DNA of 64,000 nt from Oscillospiraceae bacterium (GCA_004558145.1 SFDQ01000002.1:372001-436000); one strand, 5' to 3'. Numbered from the stretch's first letter, positions 1 to 8,444 are shown. Translations and numbers: made by a program. Notes: a model not told the origin generated them from the letters alone.

Positions 1-1
1 C

Positions 2-244
2 CAGGAATTCTTCAAGAACCCGGTGAACAAGCCGGACCGCAGCATCATGAACGTCACCTTCACCAGCCCCGACGCGGATACCGACAAGCTCTTCTGCGCC
101 AAGGCCGCCGAGGCGGGCTTTGTGAACCTGAAGGGCCACCGGCTGGTGGGCGGCATGCGCGCCTCCATCTACAACGCCATGCCCGCCGAGGGCGTGGCCA
201 AACTGGTGCAGTTCATGGAGGACTTTGTGAAACAGTACGGCTGA
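2..244 (+). CDS. serC: Phosphoserine aminotransferase, C-terminal fragment
   Basis: This is the last 80 codons of SerC, cut by the left window edge. SerC is a PLP enzyme that converts 3-phosphohydroxypyruvate and glutamate to phosphoserine and 2-oxoglutarate in serine synthesis. The visible part has the typical family C-terminus: a segment reading MNVTF, then a GLKGH-like stretch (VNLKGHR), then GGMRASIYNAM, which in the family contributes to substrate phosphate binding. The gene for the preceding pathway step, serA, starts 18 bases downstream on the same strand, which supports the call and suggests co-transcription. The catalytic lysine lies outside the window. Confidence 0.93.
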   Translation, partial: QEFFKNPVNKPDRSIMNVTFTSPDADTDKLFCAKAAEAGFVNLKGHRLVGGMRASIYNAMPAEGVAKLVQFMEDFVKQYG

Positions 245-262
245 AAAAGGAGAATGGCTTTT

Positions 263-1426
263 ATGTATACCATCAAAACACTGAACAACATCGCCCCCGC
301 GGGGCTGGCAAAGCTGGGCCCGGCCCAGTTCAAGGTAGATAACGAGGCCGACGCGCCCCAGGGCATTTTGGTGCGCAGCGCCAAGATGCACGAGATGCAG
401 CTGCCCGAGAGCCTGCTGGCCATTGGCCGCGCGGGCGCGGGCGTGAACAACATCCCGGTGGAAAAATGCAGCGAGGCGGGCGTGGTAGTGTTCAACACCC
501 CCGGCGCAAACGCTGGCGGCGTGGCCGAGCTGACCATCGGCGGCCTGGTGCTGGCCAGCCGCAACCTGCTGCCCGCCATGGAGTGGGCCCAGGGCCTTGC
601 CGGCGAGGGCGACGCGGTGCCCGCCCTGGTGGAGAAGGGCAAGAGCCAGTTCGTGGGCCCGGAGCTTGCGGGCAAAAAGCTGGGCGTGGTGGGCCTTGGC
701 GCCATCGGCGTGAAGGTGGCCAACGCGGCGGTGCATCTGGGCATGGAGGTCTTTGGCTACGACCCCTACATCTCGGTGCAGGCGGCCTGGAACCTGAGCC
801 GCGGCGTGCGCCACAGCGTGAGCCTGACCGAGCTGGTGGCCCAGTGCGACTACATCACCCTGCATCTGCCCGCCAACGCCCAGACCAAGGGCTTCATGAA
901 CGCCGGGGTGTTCCGGGCCTGCAAGCCGGGGCTGCGCCTGTTGAACTTCGCCCGGGGCGAGCTGGTGAACAACGCCGACCTGCTGGCAGCCCTGGCCGAG
1001 GGCCAGCTGGCCGCCTATGTCACCGACTTCCCCGCCGCCGAGCTGCTGGGCGTGCCGGGCGTGACCTGCATCCCCCACCTGGGCGCCTCCACCCCCGAGA
1101 GCGAGGAGAACTGCGCCGTGATGGCTGCCAGCCAGCTGGCGGACTACCTGCTGAACGGCAACATCGTAAACAGCGTGAACATGCCGGAAGTGGTGCAGGC
1201 AAGGGCCGCGGGCAAACGGGTGTGCGTCATCCACAAGAATGAGCCCGGCCTCATCAGCGCCATCACCGCCGTCATCACCCAGAGCAAGCTGAACATCGAG
1301 AACATGGTGAACAAGAGCAAAAAAGAAATGGCCTACACCATGCTGGATGTGACCGGCGGCATGGACGCCGCCCTGGCCGATCAGCTGGCCGCCATCCCCT
1401 CGGTCATCCGGGTGCGGGTGCTGTGA
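263..1426 (+). CDS. serA: D-3-phosphoglycerate dehydrogenase with C-terminal ACT domain
   Basis: SerA oxidises 3-phosphoglycerate to 3-phosphohydroxypyruvate with NAD, the first step of serine synthesis. The protein has 387 residues. A Rossmann motif GLGAIG lies near residue 145, the catalytic arginine is in FARGEL, and the catalytic histidine is in PHLGAST. The last 70 residues form an ACT domain, which in this family usually binds serine for feedback control; the large intervening domain of long PGDHs is absent. I chose the ATG nine bases inside the longest frame because AAGGAG ends 10 bases before it, whereas the first ATG is only one base from that site. It follows serC closely, so the two probably form one operon. 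Confidence 0.95.
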   Translation: MYTIKTLNNIAPAGLAKLGPAQFKVDNEADAPQGILVRSAKMHEMQLPESLLAIGRAGAGVNNIPVEKCSEAGVVVFNTPGANAGGVAELTIGGLVLASRNLLPAMEWAQGLAGEGDAVPALVEKGKSQFVGPELAGKKLGVVGLGAIGVKVANAAVHLGMEVFGYDPYISVQAAWNLSRGVRHSVSLTELVAQCDYITLHLPANAQTKGFMNAGVFRACKPGLRLLNFARGELVNNADLLAALAEGQLAAYVTDFPAAELLGVPGVTCIPHLGASTPESEENCAVMAASQLADYLLNGNIVNSVNMPEVVQARAAGKRVCVIHKNEPGLISAITAVITQSKLNIENMVNKSKKEMAYTMLDVTGGMDAALADQLAAIPSVIRVRVL

Positions 1427-1463
1427 GACAACTTCTTCTTTTCTCCCCATAGCGCAAGCAAAA

Positions 1464-1500
1464 GCGCCCCCGGACCGTTCGGTCCGGGGGCGCGCTGCTT
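1464..1500 (+). terminator. Intrinsic terminator after serA, probably bidirectional
   Basis: A 13-bp GC-rich perfect stem (1464-1476 with 1481-1493) closes on a GTTC loop and is followed by a T-rich tract. The patatin-like gene on the other strand ends a few bases to the right, and the opposite side of the stem also has T-rich sequence, so it probably serves both convergent genes. Confidence 0.85.
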
Positions 1501-1505
1501 TTCTT

Positions 1506-2369
1506 TTATTCCAGGCCCAGGAACGCCTTCATGGCGGGCAGGGCCGCCTCGGCGGCGGCGCGGCCCCGGTGATAGAGGGCGTCCAGTTTTTCCACGCTGC
1601 GCTCGGCGCGGCTCACCGTCACCGGGCCGTCCGGCCGGATGACAAAGATCTCCCCCGCCTCTTCCAGCCGGTCGATCTCGTCCATCCGCTGGTTGTAGCG
1701 CTCGGGACCGGTGAGGCAGGCCTCCAGAAGCTCCGGGTGCGCGCCGTAGCGCCGGCGGTAGAGCCGCCGCACCACCCGGTGCTGGCCGCCCTTGCGAAAG
1801 CCCGCCTGCCGCGTGAGCACCAGCACCGTTTTGCCGCAGGGCACCGGCAGCTCGGCGGGCAGAGGCACCGGGTCGGCCACGCCGCCGTCCAGGCAGACAT
1901 CCCGCCCCACCTTGACCATCCGGCCCATCAGGGGCAGGCTGGCGGAGGCGCGCACCGCGTCCATGAAGTCGATGCCGGGCTGGTTCTTCTCAAAAAACAC
2001 CGGGCCGCCGGTGCGGCAGTCGGTGGCCACCGCCCACAGCTTCTGGGGCGAGGAATAGAGGGTGTCGAAGTCCAGGGGGTTGAGGGTCTCGCTCACTTCG
2101 CCCAGCAGGAAATCGAAGTTGAAATAGCTGAAATCCTTGATGAGGTGGCTCGCGCCCATGTACCGCGGGTCGTTCACATAGTCCAGGTTCACCGCCCGGC
2201 TGCGCCCCGGCTGGTGAGACACATAGTTCACGCCGTTGAGCGCCCCGGCGGAAACGCCCGCCACCTGGGGAAAATACAGGTCGTTCTCCATGAACACGTC
2301 CAGCACGCCCGAGGTGAACAGGCCCCGCATGGCGCCCCCTTCCAGAATGAGGGTGGTGTTTTCTTCCAT
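1506..2369 (-). CDS. Patatin-like phospholipase family protein
   Basis: A 287-residue serine lipid acyl-hydrolase of the patatin/RssA type. The oxyanion-hole loop GGAMRG is at residues 11-16, the nucleophile elbow GVSAG gives Ser40, and the catalytic Asp is in DGG near residue 160, so the Ser-Asp dyad is intact. There is no signal peptide, so it should be cytoplasmic or peripheral on the inner membrane face. The ATG chosen has AAAGGAG about 11 bases upstream; a longer frame extends 23 codons further but lacks a site. Known patatin-like proteins cleave acyl esters of phospholipids; the substrate here cannot be read from sequence. It stands alone between two terminators. Confidence 0.88.
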   Translation of the reverse strand: MEENTTLILEGGAMRGLFTSGVLDVFMENDLYFPQVAGVSAGALNGVNYVSHQPGRSRAVNLDYVNDPRYMGASHLIKDFSYFNFDFLLGEVSETLNPLDFDTLYSSPQKLWAVATDCRTGGPVFFEKNQPGIDFMDAVRASASLPLMGRMVKVGRDVCLDGGVADPVPLPAELPVPCGKTVLVLTRQAGFRKGGQHRVVRRLYRRRYGAHPELLEACLTGPERYNQRMDEIDRLEEAGEIFVIRPDGPVTVSRAERSVEKLDALYHRGRAAAEAALPAMKAFLGLE

Positions 2370-2409
2370 CTTCCGCACGCTCCTTTTGCCGTTTTCTGTC
2401 ACTGCTCCT

Positions 2410-2440
2410 ATTATACTCCCCCTGCACCGCCCCGTCACAA
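2410..2440 (-). promoter_or_regulatory. Probable promoter of the patatin-like gene
   Basis: On the minus strand a perfect TATAAT (2415-2410) lies about 40 bases before the chosen ATG. A -35-like TTGTGA stands 19 bases further up, a spacing longer than ideal. Confidence 0.5.
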
Positions 2441-2464
2441 AACAATTTGTAAAGTTTTTTGGAC

Positions 2465-2495
2465 GAAAAAAGGGCCGCGCTGAAAAGCGCGGCCC
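2465..2495 (-). terminator. Intrinsic terminator after the 274-residue lipoprotein gene
   Basis: A 10-bp stem (2472-2481 with 2486-2495) with a four-base loop is followed on the minus strand by six T residues, directly downstream of the lipoprotein stop codon. Confidence 0.85.
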
Positions 2496-2507
2496 GGAAG
2501 GGGCTGG

Positions 2508-3332
2508 TCAGGCCGGGATGTCGGTGCCGAAGCGGAAGAACACGGTGGTGTCCGCCGCGACGCTTTCGTCGTTCAGAAGGTCCATGGCGTAGTACTCGCT
2601 CTCGTCGATCTCCTCGCTGTAGGTGGAGGGGTCATAGCTCACCTTGTCGGTGGCGCAGTAGACCAGGCCGTCGTAGACCTTAGGCACCTCGAAGGTGATG
2701 ACCTGGTCGCAGAAGCGGATCACCTCCACGCCGTCCGGGGACTCCCAGTGCCAGCTCACGTCCTTGTTGTAATACAGGTCGTAGGAGACGCCGTCCACCT
2801 CCACAGTGGTGGTGTAATCGTAGGTCGTGTCGTCGGTGGTGCTGCGGGTGGGCAGCGCGCGGCCGGTGTACAGGTCATAGACCCCGTTGTTGTAGCTCAG
2901 GCTTTCGTCCAGCCCGCCTTCCTCGTTGTATTCAAAGCCGGAGCAGGCGATCGACACATACAAAACGACCTTTTTGTAGCCTTCTTTTTCGCTGTCGGCC
3001 ACCACCGCGTGGGCCGTGCCCTTGGCGGACACCTGGCGCTGGATGGTGTTGTCCTCCATGTCGAAGGCCACCGCGTGCACCTCAAAGTTCGAGGGCTCGT
3101 CCAGCACGGGGATGCCGTTGGCGTCAAAGTAGCTCTCCCCCGTCGGGGCGGGCAGGCTCACGAGCGCGCTCTCCGGCTGGGAAGCGGACGCCGGCTGAGA
3201 GGCGCTCTCCGGCTGGGACACGCTGGCCGGCTGGGACGCCGACTGGGACTGAGACGCGGACGCGGGTTCGCCGCAGCCCGCGAGGGAAAGGGCCATCGCC
3301 GCGGCGAGGGCCAGTGCCATAACTTGTTTCAT
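2508..3332 (-). CDS. Hypothetical lipoprotein with Ser/Gln/Pro repeat linker
   Basis: The 274-residue product starts with a lipoprotein signal peptide ending in the lipobox LAGC. A low-complexity linker of repeated SQPAS/SQPES units follows to about residue 60, then a globular domain rich in Asp, Tyr and Ser that I do not recognise. After processing it should be a lipid-anchored extracellular protein held off the membrane by the flexible linker. The ATG was chosen with AGGAGG 10 bases upstream; a TTG two codons earlier sits too close. Promoter and terminator flank it, so it is monocistronic. Function is unknown; ligand binding or an envelope role would be guesses. Confidence 0.85.
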   Translation of the reverse strand: MKQVMALALAAAMALSLAGCGEPASASQSQSASQPASVSQPESASQPASASQPESALVSLPAPTGESYFDANGIPVLDEPSNFEVHAVAFDMEDNTIQRQVSAKGTAHAVVADSEKEGYKKVVLYVSIACSGFEYNEEGGLDESLSYNNGVYDLYTGRALPTRSTTDDTTYDYTTTVEVDGVSYDLYYNKDVSWHWESPDGVEVIRFCDQVITFEVPKVYDGLVYCATDKVSYDPSTYSEEIDESEYYAMDLLNDESVAADTTVFFRFGTDIPA

Positions 3333-3393
3333 CTTCAAAATTCCTCCTCACATTGCGCCGGGGCGAGGCGTCCCGGTGGGTTCTACCATGGTC

Positions 3394-3422
3394 GTTATAC
3401 CACCGGGCGGCACAAAATGCAA
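3394..3422 (-). promoter_or_regulatory. Probable promoter of the lipoprotein gene
   Basis: Minus strand: TATAAC preceded by TGG (extended -10), 17-base spacer, and TTGCAT as a weak -35. It lies just past the terminator of the upstream small gene, as expected for a separate unit. Confidence 0.5.
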
Positions 3423-3430
3423 GAAGCAAA

Positions 3431-3458
3431 AGAAAAAGGCCGCGCTCAAAGCGCGGCC
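3431..3458 (-). terminator. Intrinsic terminator after the 63-residue gene
   Basis: A 9-bp stem (3438-3446 with 3450-3458) with a three-base loop, followed on the minus strand by a T-rich run. Confidence 0.8.
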
Positions 3459-3475
3459 CGGCGGGTGCTGACGGT

Positions 3476-3667
3476 TCAGCGGTAATAGCGGCCGATGGCC
3501 TTGTCCAGGTCCAGCACGGCCTGCTGGGCCCCCCGGCCCACCTTCTTCGCCATCTTCTTCACCTTGCGGCTGTTCTTGGCGGCGGCCATGCCCGCCGCGG
3601 TCATGGCGGCGGTGGCGGCCAGCCCGCCGGCCACCATCATGGTGGTGCGGGTGGTGTGCTTGTTCAT
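3476..3667 (-). CDS. Small hydrophobic/basic protein, unknown
   Basis: A 63-residue protein. After a short polar N-terminus (MNKHTTRTT) comes one hydrophobic Ala/Gly/Met segment at about residues 10-27, then a strongly basic stretch with many Lys and Arg, ending GRYYR. It looks like a single-pass small membrane protein with a positively charged cytoplasmic tail. The start has AGGAGG about 11 bases upstream, and a terminator follows the stop, which makes it a credible small gene. I do not recognise a family. Confidence 0.65.
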   Translation of the reverse strand: MNKHTTRTTMMVAGGLAATAAMTAAGMAAAKNSRKVKKMAKKVGRGAQQAVLDLDKAIGRYYR

Positions 3668-3848
3668 CCCTTGTGCCCCTCCTTTTTTTGTCTGCGCGGC
3701 CCGGCGTTTTTCCGGGTCCCGGTGATAGTATTCCCAGCAAAATGTTCCCCCATACGTCTTTTTTTGACCCCCCGTTTGTGCTACAATAGGGGGCAATGAT
3801 TCTATTTGATTGGTACGGGCCTGCCCCGCGCCGGGAGGAGTGACCTTT

Positions 3849-4673
3849 TTGCATCTTCAAGCGCCGAAAACTGTTTTGTGCATCCACGATCTGTCCGGCC
3901 TGGGCCGCTGCAGCCTGTCGGTGATCGTTCCCGTGCTGGCCGCCATGGGCTGCCAGCCGGTGGCGCTGCCCACGGCGATCTTTTCCACCCACACCGGCGG
4001 GCTGGGCCAGCCGGCGGTGCAGCTGTGCCAGGGGTACGGCGAGGCCGCCCTGGAGCACTACCGCTCGCTGGGCGTGTCCTTCGACTGCATCTACACCGGG
4101 TACTTAGCCAGCGAAGAGGACCAGCATCTGGCCGCCAAAGCCTTCTATCTGTGGCCCCAGGCCCTGAAGGTGGTGGACCCGGTGATGGCCGACCACGGCC
4201 GCTTTTACGCCGGCATGGAGGACAAGCTCGCCGGCATGCAGGCGCTGTGCCGCTCGGCGGACCTGATCCTGCCCAACCTCACCGAGGCCAGCCTGCTGCT
4301 TGGCCGTCCCATGCCCGAGGGCGAACTGAGCGACGAGGCCGCCCTGGAACTGGCGGGCAGCCTCTCGGCCCTGTGCCCCCAGGCGGTGGTGACGGGCATC
4401 CCCATGGGGCGGCACCTCTCCTGCGCGGGGGCCGGACGCTCTAGCTTTGTGGTGCGCCGGCTGAAGCTGGACCGCAGCTATCCCGGCACCGGCGACCTGT
4501 TCGCGGCGGTGCTCACCGGGGCGCTGCTGCGGGGCAATGCCCTCTCCGCCGCCACCGACGCCGCCGCCGGCTTTGTGGCCGATTCCATCGCCGCCACCGA
4601 CCCGGAGGCCCCCACCGCCCTGGGCGTGTGGTTCGAGCCGCTGCTGGGCCGGCTGGCCCCCCGGGAGGTCTGA
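3849..4673 (+). CDS. pdxK: Pyridoxal/pyridoxamine kinase (PfkB/ribokinase superfamily)
   Basis: The 274-residue product phosphorylates B6 vitamers with ATP to feed pyridoxal phosphate formation. The N-terminal segment VLCIHDLSGLGRCSL is typical of PdxK/PdxY kinases, the middle holds VDPVMADHG, and the C-terminal GTGDLF carries the anion-hole motif with the catalytic Asp. The start is probably TTG: GGGAGGAG ends eight bases before it, and neither the earlier TTG nor the GTG in frame has a site. It is first in a tight cluster with trmL (3-base gap) and degV. Hydroxymethylpyrimidine kinase is the main alternative, but the N-terminal sequence favours the B6 kinase. Confidence 0.85.
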   Translation: MHLQAPKTVLCIHDLSGLGRCSLSVIVPVLAAMGCQPVALPTAIFSTHTGGLGQPAVQLCQGYGEAALEHYRSLGVSFDCIYTGYLASEEDQHLAAKAFYLWPQALKVVDPVMADHGRFYAGMEDKLAGMQALCRSADLILPNLTEASLLLGRPMPEGELSDEAALELAGSLSALCPQAVVTGIPMGRHLSCAGAGRSSFVVRRLKLDRSYPGTGDLFAAVLTGALLRGNALSAATDAAAGFVADSIAATDPEAPTALGVWFEPLLGRLAPREV

Positions 4674-4676
4674 GCC

Positions 4677-5174
4677 ATGCCCACCGTGAACATCGTGCTG
4701 GTGGAGCCCCAGATCCCCGAGAACACCGGAAACATCGCCCGCACCTGCGCAGTGACGGGCGCGCGGCTGCATCTGGTGAAACCGCTGGGTTTTTCGGTGG
4801 ACGACCGGCATTTGAAGCGTGCCGGGCTTGACTACTGGCACCTGCTTGATATAACATATTATGAGGGGCTCCAGGACTTTTTTGCCCGCAACGACGGCCC
4901 CTTTTACTATTTCACCAGCAAGGGTCCCCAGCGGCACACCGACGTGGCCTATCCCGACGGCGCCTATCTGGTCTTCGGCCGGGAGGACGCCGGGCTTCCG
5001 GAAGAGCTGCTGCACCAAAACCAGCCTTTCTGTGTGCGCCTGCCCATGCAGCGGGGCGTGCGCTGCCTGAATCTGTCCAATTCGGTGGCGGTGGGCGTCT
5101 ACGAGGTGCTTCGCCAGTGGGATTTCGACGACCTCGAATCCCGGGGCCAGCTGCGTGACTATCAATGGGAGTGA
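4677..5174 (+). CDS. trmL: tRNA (cytidine(34)-2'-O)-methyltransferase
   Basis: A 165-residue minimal SPOUT-class methyltransferase. In the family TrmL methylates the ribose of the wobble base in certain leucine tRNAs using S-adenosylmethionine and works as a dimer. The family motifs are clear: EPQIPENTGNIARTC at the N-terminus, FGREDAGLP in the middle and LNLSNSVAVGVYE near the C-terminus, the latter two forming the knotted cofactor site. The length matches single-domain TrmL, with no added RNA-binding domain. It lies between pdxK and degV in one direction with gaps of 3 and 10 bases, so the three genes are probably co-transcribed. Confidence 0.92.
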   Translation: MPTVNIVLVEPQIPENTGNIARTCAVTGARLHLVKPLGFSVDDRHLKRAGLDYWHLLDITYYEGLQDFFARNDGPFYYFTSKGPQRHTDVAYPDGAYLVFGREDAGLPEELLHQNQPFCVRLPMQRGVRCLNLSNSVAVGVYEVLRQWDFDDLESRGQLRDYQWE

Positions 5175-5184
5175 GAGAGTACCT

Positions 5185-6060
5185 ATGCGAAAGATCGCCA
5201 TTCTGACCGATTCCGCCTGCGACATCCCCCCCGAACTGGAAAAGCAGTACGACATCGACATCCTGCCCTTTGTCATCACACTGGACGGCGTGAGCTATGT
5301 GGAGCGCCGGGACTTCGGCTTTGACGAATTTTATCAGATGCTGCGCTCCGCCCAGGGCGTGCCCAGCACCGCGCAGGTCACCGCCATCCAGTTCTGCGAG
5401 CAGTACTGCAAATACGTGGACGAGGGCTACACCGACGTGGTGCATGTGACCATCAACTCCACCGGCAGCGGCACCTATGACGCGGCGGTGCTGGCGCAGA
5501 ACATGCTGCGGGAGGAGCGCCCCGACCACAAACTGAACATCCACCTGATCGACAGCCACACCTATTCCTACGTGTACGGCGCGCCGGTGGTGCAGGCGGC
5601 CCGCCGCCTGCGCAACGGGGCCGAGGTGGGCTATGTGTGCGCCGAGCTGGAGGCCGCCTTTGCCCGGCAGGAGATCGTGCTCTCCGCCTTCAGCCTCAAG
5701 CAGATGAAGAAGAGCGGCCGCATCAGCGCGGCGGCGGCCTTTGCCGGCGAGCTGCTGGGCCTGCGGCCCATCATCAGCCTCATCGACGGGGTGACCAAGG
5801 TGGAGGACAAGGTGCGCGGCGACGCGGCCGTGCCCGCCGCCATGATCAAGCAGGTGCGCAAGCGGATGGACTATCCCGACGGGGACGTTCACTACATGCT
5901 GGGCTGCACCGACATCCCCAACGTGAAGGAGCTGGAGAAGCTCTGCCGCAAGGAGTTCGGCCGCGGGCCAGACGCGGTGTTCAAGCTGGGCGCCGCCGTG
6001 GCCAGCAACACCGGCCCGGATGCCATGGCCATCGTTTACCAGGGCGTGCCCCGGCGCTGA
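5185..6060 (+). CDS. DegV family fatty-acid-binding protein
   Basis: The 291-residue product belongs to the DegV/FakB family, two-domain proteins that bind a fatty acid in a closed pocket. In some Firmicutes FakB presents fatty acid to the kinase FakA for phosphorylation; whether this copy does so is not known. The start of the family, IAILTDSACDIP, is clear, and the lipid-carboxylate binding segment VTINSTGSGTYDAA is present. The ATG was chosen because a GGGAGTGAGAG site lies before it; the frame opens 10 codons earlier, overlapping trmL. It is the last gene before a strong terminator. No fakA is visible nearby. Confidence 0.9.
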   Translation: MRKIAILTDSACDIPPELEKQYDIDILPFVITLDGVSYVERRDFGFDEFYQMLRSAQGVPSTAQVTAIQFCEQYCKYVDEGYTDVVHVTINSTGSGTYDAAVLAQNMLREERPDHKLNIHLIDSHTYSYVYGAPVVQAARRLRNGAEVGYVCAELEAAFARQEIVLSAFSLKQMKKSGRISAAAAFAGELLGLRPIISLIDGVTKVEDKVRGDAAVPAAMIKQVRKRMDYPDGDVHYMLGCTDIPNVKELEKLCRKEFGRGPDAVFKLGAAVASNTGPDAMAIVYQGVPRR

Positions 6061-6085
6061 GCCGCTCTGTTTTGACTGTTCCTTT

Positions 6086-6146
6086 CCGCCCGCGTGGGCC
6101 GTCTGTCACAATCTTCTGACGTGCGGTCCCCCGCGGGCGGTTTTTT
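6086..6146 (+). terminator. Intrinsic terminator after pdxK-trmL-degV
   Basis: A long stem with a perfect 9-bp base (6086-6094 with 6132-6140), extended after one mismatch by further pairs, is followed directly by six T residues. Confidence 0.8.
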
Positions 6147-6171
6147 ATCGTTGACCGATGGAGGTCTTTTT

Positions 6172-7467
6172 ATGAATCTTGAACATATCCTTTGGCTCTT
6201 CCTCTGCTTCTCGGTGCTGGGCTGGGTGCTGGAGACCACCCTGGCCGCCATCCGAACCCGCCGCTATGTGGACCGCAGCGTGCTGTTCGGCCCCTGGTGC
6301 ATCATCTACGGCGTGGCCGGCGTGCTCATCGCCGTGGGCCTGCGGGAACTGCGCTCCGACCTGCTGTTTTTGTTCCTGGGCAGCGCCGTGCTGGCCACCG
6401 TGGTGGAATGGCTGGCGGGCCACCTGCTGGAAAACGTGAGCCACACCCGCTGGTGGGACTACTCGAACCGCCGCTGGAACCTGGACGGCTACATCTGCCT
6501 GAGCGCCTCGGCTCTGTGGGGCCTCTTGGGCGTGGTGATGGTGAAGTGGGGCAACCCGCTGCTCACCTGGCTCTATGACCTCATCCCCGCCCCCGCGCGG
6601 CAGATCGTGCTGTGGGTCCTGGTGGGCGTTGTGGCGGTGGACGGCCTTGCCAGCGTGCTGACGCTGGCGGGCGTGGTGCACAAGCTGCCCGCGCTGGAGA
6701 ACACCAGCCGCACCCTGAACGCCGTGAGCGCCCGGATGGGCGGCTGGATCCTCAGCCGCACCGAGCGGCGCATCCAAAAGGCCTACCCCCAGGCAAGCTT
6801 CGTGCACAAAAAGCGGGAAAAGGCCACCGTGTTCGCCGCCGGGTGCAGTTTTTCCAAGCTGTTTTTGCTGTTCTTCATCGGCGCGTTTCTGGGCGACATC
6901 GTGGAGACCATCTTCTGCCGCGTCACCGCCGGCGTGTGGATGAGCCGCAGCAGCGTGGTGTGGGGGCCCTTCAGCCTGGTCTGGGGCCTGGCGCTGGCCC
7001 TGGCCACCCTGCTGCTCTACCGCTACAAGGACAAGCCCGCCAGCTTCCTCTTCGTGGCGGGCACCGTGCTGGGCGGCGCTTACGAATACCTGTGCAGCGT
7101 GTTCACCGAGCTTGTCTTCGGCACCGTGTTCTGGGATTACAGCAAGATCCCCTTCAACCTGGGCGGGCGCATCAACCTGCTCTACTGCTTCTTCTGGGGC
7201 TTTGCCGCCGTGGCCTGGTTCCGGCTGGTCTACCCCCACTTCTCCCGCTGGATCGAGGCCATCCCCATCACCCCCGGCCGCATCATCACCGCGGTGCTGG
7301 TGGTGTTTATGGTCGCCAACGTCAGCGTGAGCGCCCTGGCCATGGGCCGCTACAGCCAGCGGGCCGAGGGCGTGCCCGCCACCGCCTCCTGGCAGGTGTG
7401 GATGGACGAGCACTACCCCGACGAGACCATGAAGCGCATCTACCCCAACGCAAAGCGCACCGACTGA
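6172..7467 (+). CDS. Membrane protein with two CmpB-type (putative ABC transporter permease) domains
   Basis: A 431-residue polytopic membrane protein. The N-terminal half (about residues 1-180) matches what I recall of the family labelled putative ABC-transporter type IV (CmpB): GWVLETTLAAIRTRRYVDRS, then LFGPWCIIYG, and WWDYSNRRWNLDGYICL. The C-terminal half (about 225-400) repeats the same pattern: GDIVETIFCR, VWGPFSLVWG, and FWDYSKIPFNLGGRINLLYC. It is therefore an internal duplication of a usually single domain. Transport function is only a database label; no ATPase is adjacent. The ATG has GGAGG seven bases upstream. It stands alone between two terminators. Confidence 0.8.
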   Translation: MNLEHILWLFLCFSVLGWVLETTLAAIRTRRYVDRSVLFGPWCIIYGVAGVLIAVGLRELRSDLLFLFLGSAVLATVVEWLAGHLLENVSHTRWWDYSNRRWNLDGYICLSASALWGLLGVVMVKWGNPLLTWLYDLIPAPARQIVLWVLVGVVAVDGLASVLTLAGVVHKLPALENTSRTLNAVSARMGGWILSRTERRIQKAYPQASFVHKKREKATVFAAGCSFSKLFLLFFIGAFLGDIVETIFCRVTAGVWMSRSSVVWGPFSLVWGLALALATLLLYRYKDKPASFLFVAGTVLGGAYEYLCSVFTELVFGTVFWDYSKIPFNLGGRINLLYCFFWGFAAVAWFRLVYPHFSRWIEAIPITPGRIITAVLVVFMVANVSVSALAMGRYSQRAEGVPATASWQVWMDEHYPDETMKRIYPNAKRTD

Positions 7468-7483
7468 GCGCAAGACGCAAAAA

Positions 7484-7518
7484 GGGCCCCGCGGCGGTTG
7501 CCGCGGGGCTCTTTTCTT
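7484..7518 (+). terminator. Intrinsic terminator, probably bidirectional
   Basis: A 10-bp stem (7486-7495 with 7500-7509) with GGTT loop, T-rich on the plus side and with a T run on the minus side, between two convergent genes. Confidence 0.85.
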
Positions 7519-7523
7519 TGTGC

Positions 7524-8411
7524 TTATTCGGCCGCGCTGTCCGACGCAGGCTCGGAGGCGGTGTCCCCCTCCGCAGCGGTGCTGTCGGAAGAGGAGGTGC
7601 TGTCGGTGGGCAGGCTGCCCGCGCCCTCGGCGATGGCGCTGGTGGGATCGAAGTAATCCTCGTAGTCCATGTCGGTCTCGGGGGCGTTGGCGGCGGCGCT
7701 GGAGCTGGGCTCCATCTCGCTGACCTCAAGGGCGGTCAGGTAATAGGTGCGGTCCACCTTTTCAAACACATAGTCCATATACTTGGTGGGCTCGGTGGGG
7801 GCGGAGAGGCTGAAGTCGCCGTTCAGGCCGGGGGCGGGCACATAGCCCACCGTGACGTACAGCTTGCCGCTCTTCTTTTTCAGCTTTTCCACCTTGGGGG
7901 TGTACATGCCCACCTGGCCGGTGACGGGGATGAGGTAGCACTGCTTCTCCTCGTCGTACTCGAAGGTCATGTCGCCGCCCACGTTGTTGAAGGTCTCGTG
8001 GGTGAGCTCATAATCCGGCCCGAAGAGGGCGGCCGCCGCGGCGTCCACCTCCACGGCGGGCAGCAGCAGGCTGTCGGTGTTGGGGTCGCGCTCGTAGGCG
8101 TCCAGCCCGGTGGCGCTGTTCTGCGCGGCGGACACGGCGGCCCAGATGGAGGCCTCCTTGAACAGGGCCGGGTCGGCCTGATCCAGGCTCTCAAAGGGCA
8201 GCGGGTCCAGCATGACCAGCGCCTGCAGCCGATCCTCGTATTCCAGTTTTTCGTCGGTGTTGTCAAACAGCACCGCCACGCCGTTCACCGCCGTGGCGAT
8301 GACAGTGAAGCCGCCGATGAGCACCAGCACGCAGATGGCGAGGCCCAGCCACTGGCGGGCGCGCCGGCGTTTGTGACGCTCGTGTTCCTGTTGGGAAATG
8401 GTGTTTGCCAT
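7524..8411 (-). CDS. Hypothetical single-pass membrane protein downstream of proA
   Basis: A 295-residue protein with a basic N-terminus (HKRRRARQW), one transmembrane helix at about residues 20-42, a long extracytoplasmic domain, and a C-terminal tail made almost only of Ser, Asp, Glu, Ala and Thr from about residue 245. No family was recognised. The ATG has AGGAGGGG about 10 bases upstream. It starts 33 bases after proA, so it is probably the third gene of the proBA operon, but nothing in the sequence ties it to proline metabolism. The acidic tail is unusual and may be disordered. Confidence 0.8.
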   Translation of the reverse strand: MANTISQQEHERHKRRRARQWLGLAICVLVLIGGFTVIATAVNGVAVLFDNTDEKLEYEDRLQALVMLDPLPFESLDQADPALFKEASIWAAVSAAQNSATGLDAYERDPNTDSLLLPAVEVDAAAAALFGPDYELTHETFNNVGGDMTFEYDEEKQCYLIPVTGQVGMYTPKVEKLKKKSGKLYVTVGYVPAPGLNGDFSLSAPTEPTKYMDYVFEKVDRTYYLTALEVSEMEPSSSAAANAPETDMDYEDYFDPTSAIAEGAGSLPTDSTSSSDSTAAEGDTASEPASDSAAE

Positions 8412-8444
8412 GGGTTTTCTGTCCCCTCCTTGCATGGGATGCGG

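Noticed and set aside
3759..3787. Promoter for the pdxK operon (TTGACC and TACAAT)
   Set aside because: The two boxes are only 12 bases apart, too close for one promoter; at 17 bases there is only a run of T. A start near TACAAT is still possible but not supported enough to list.
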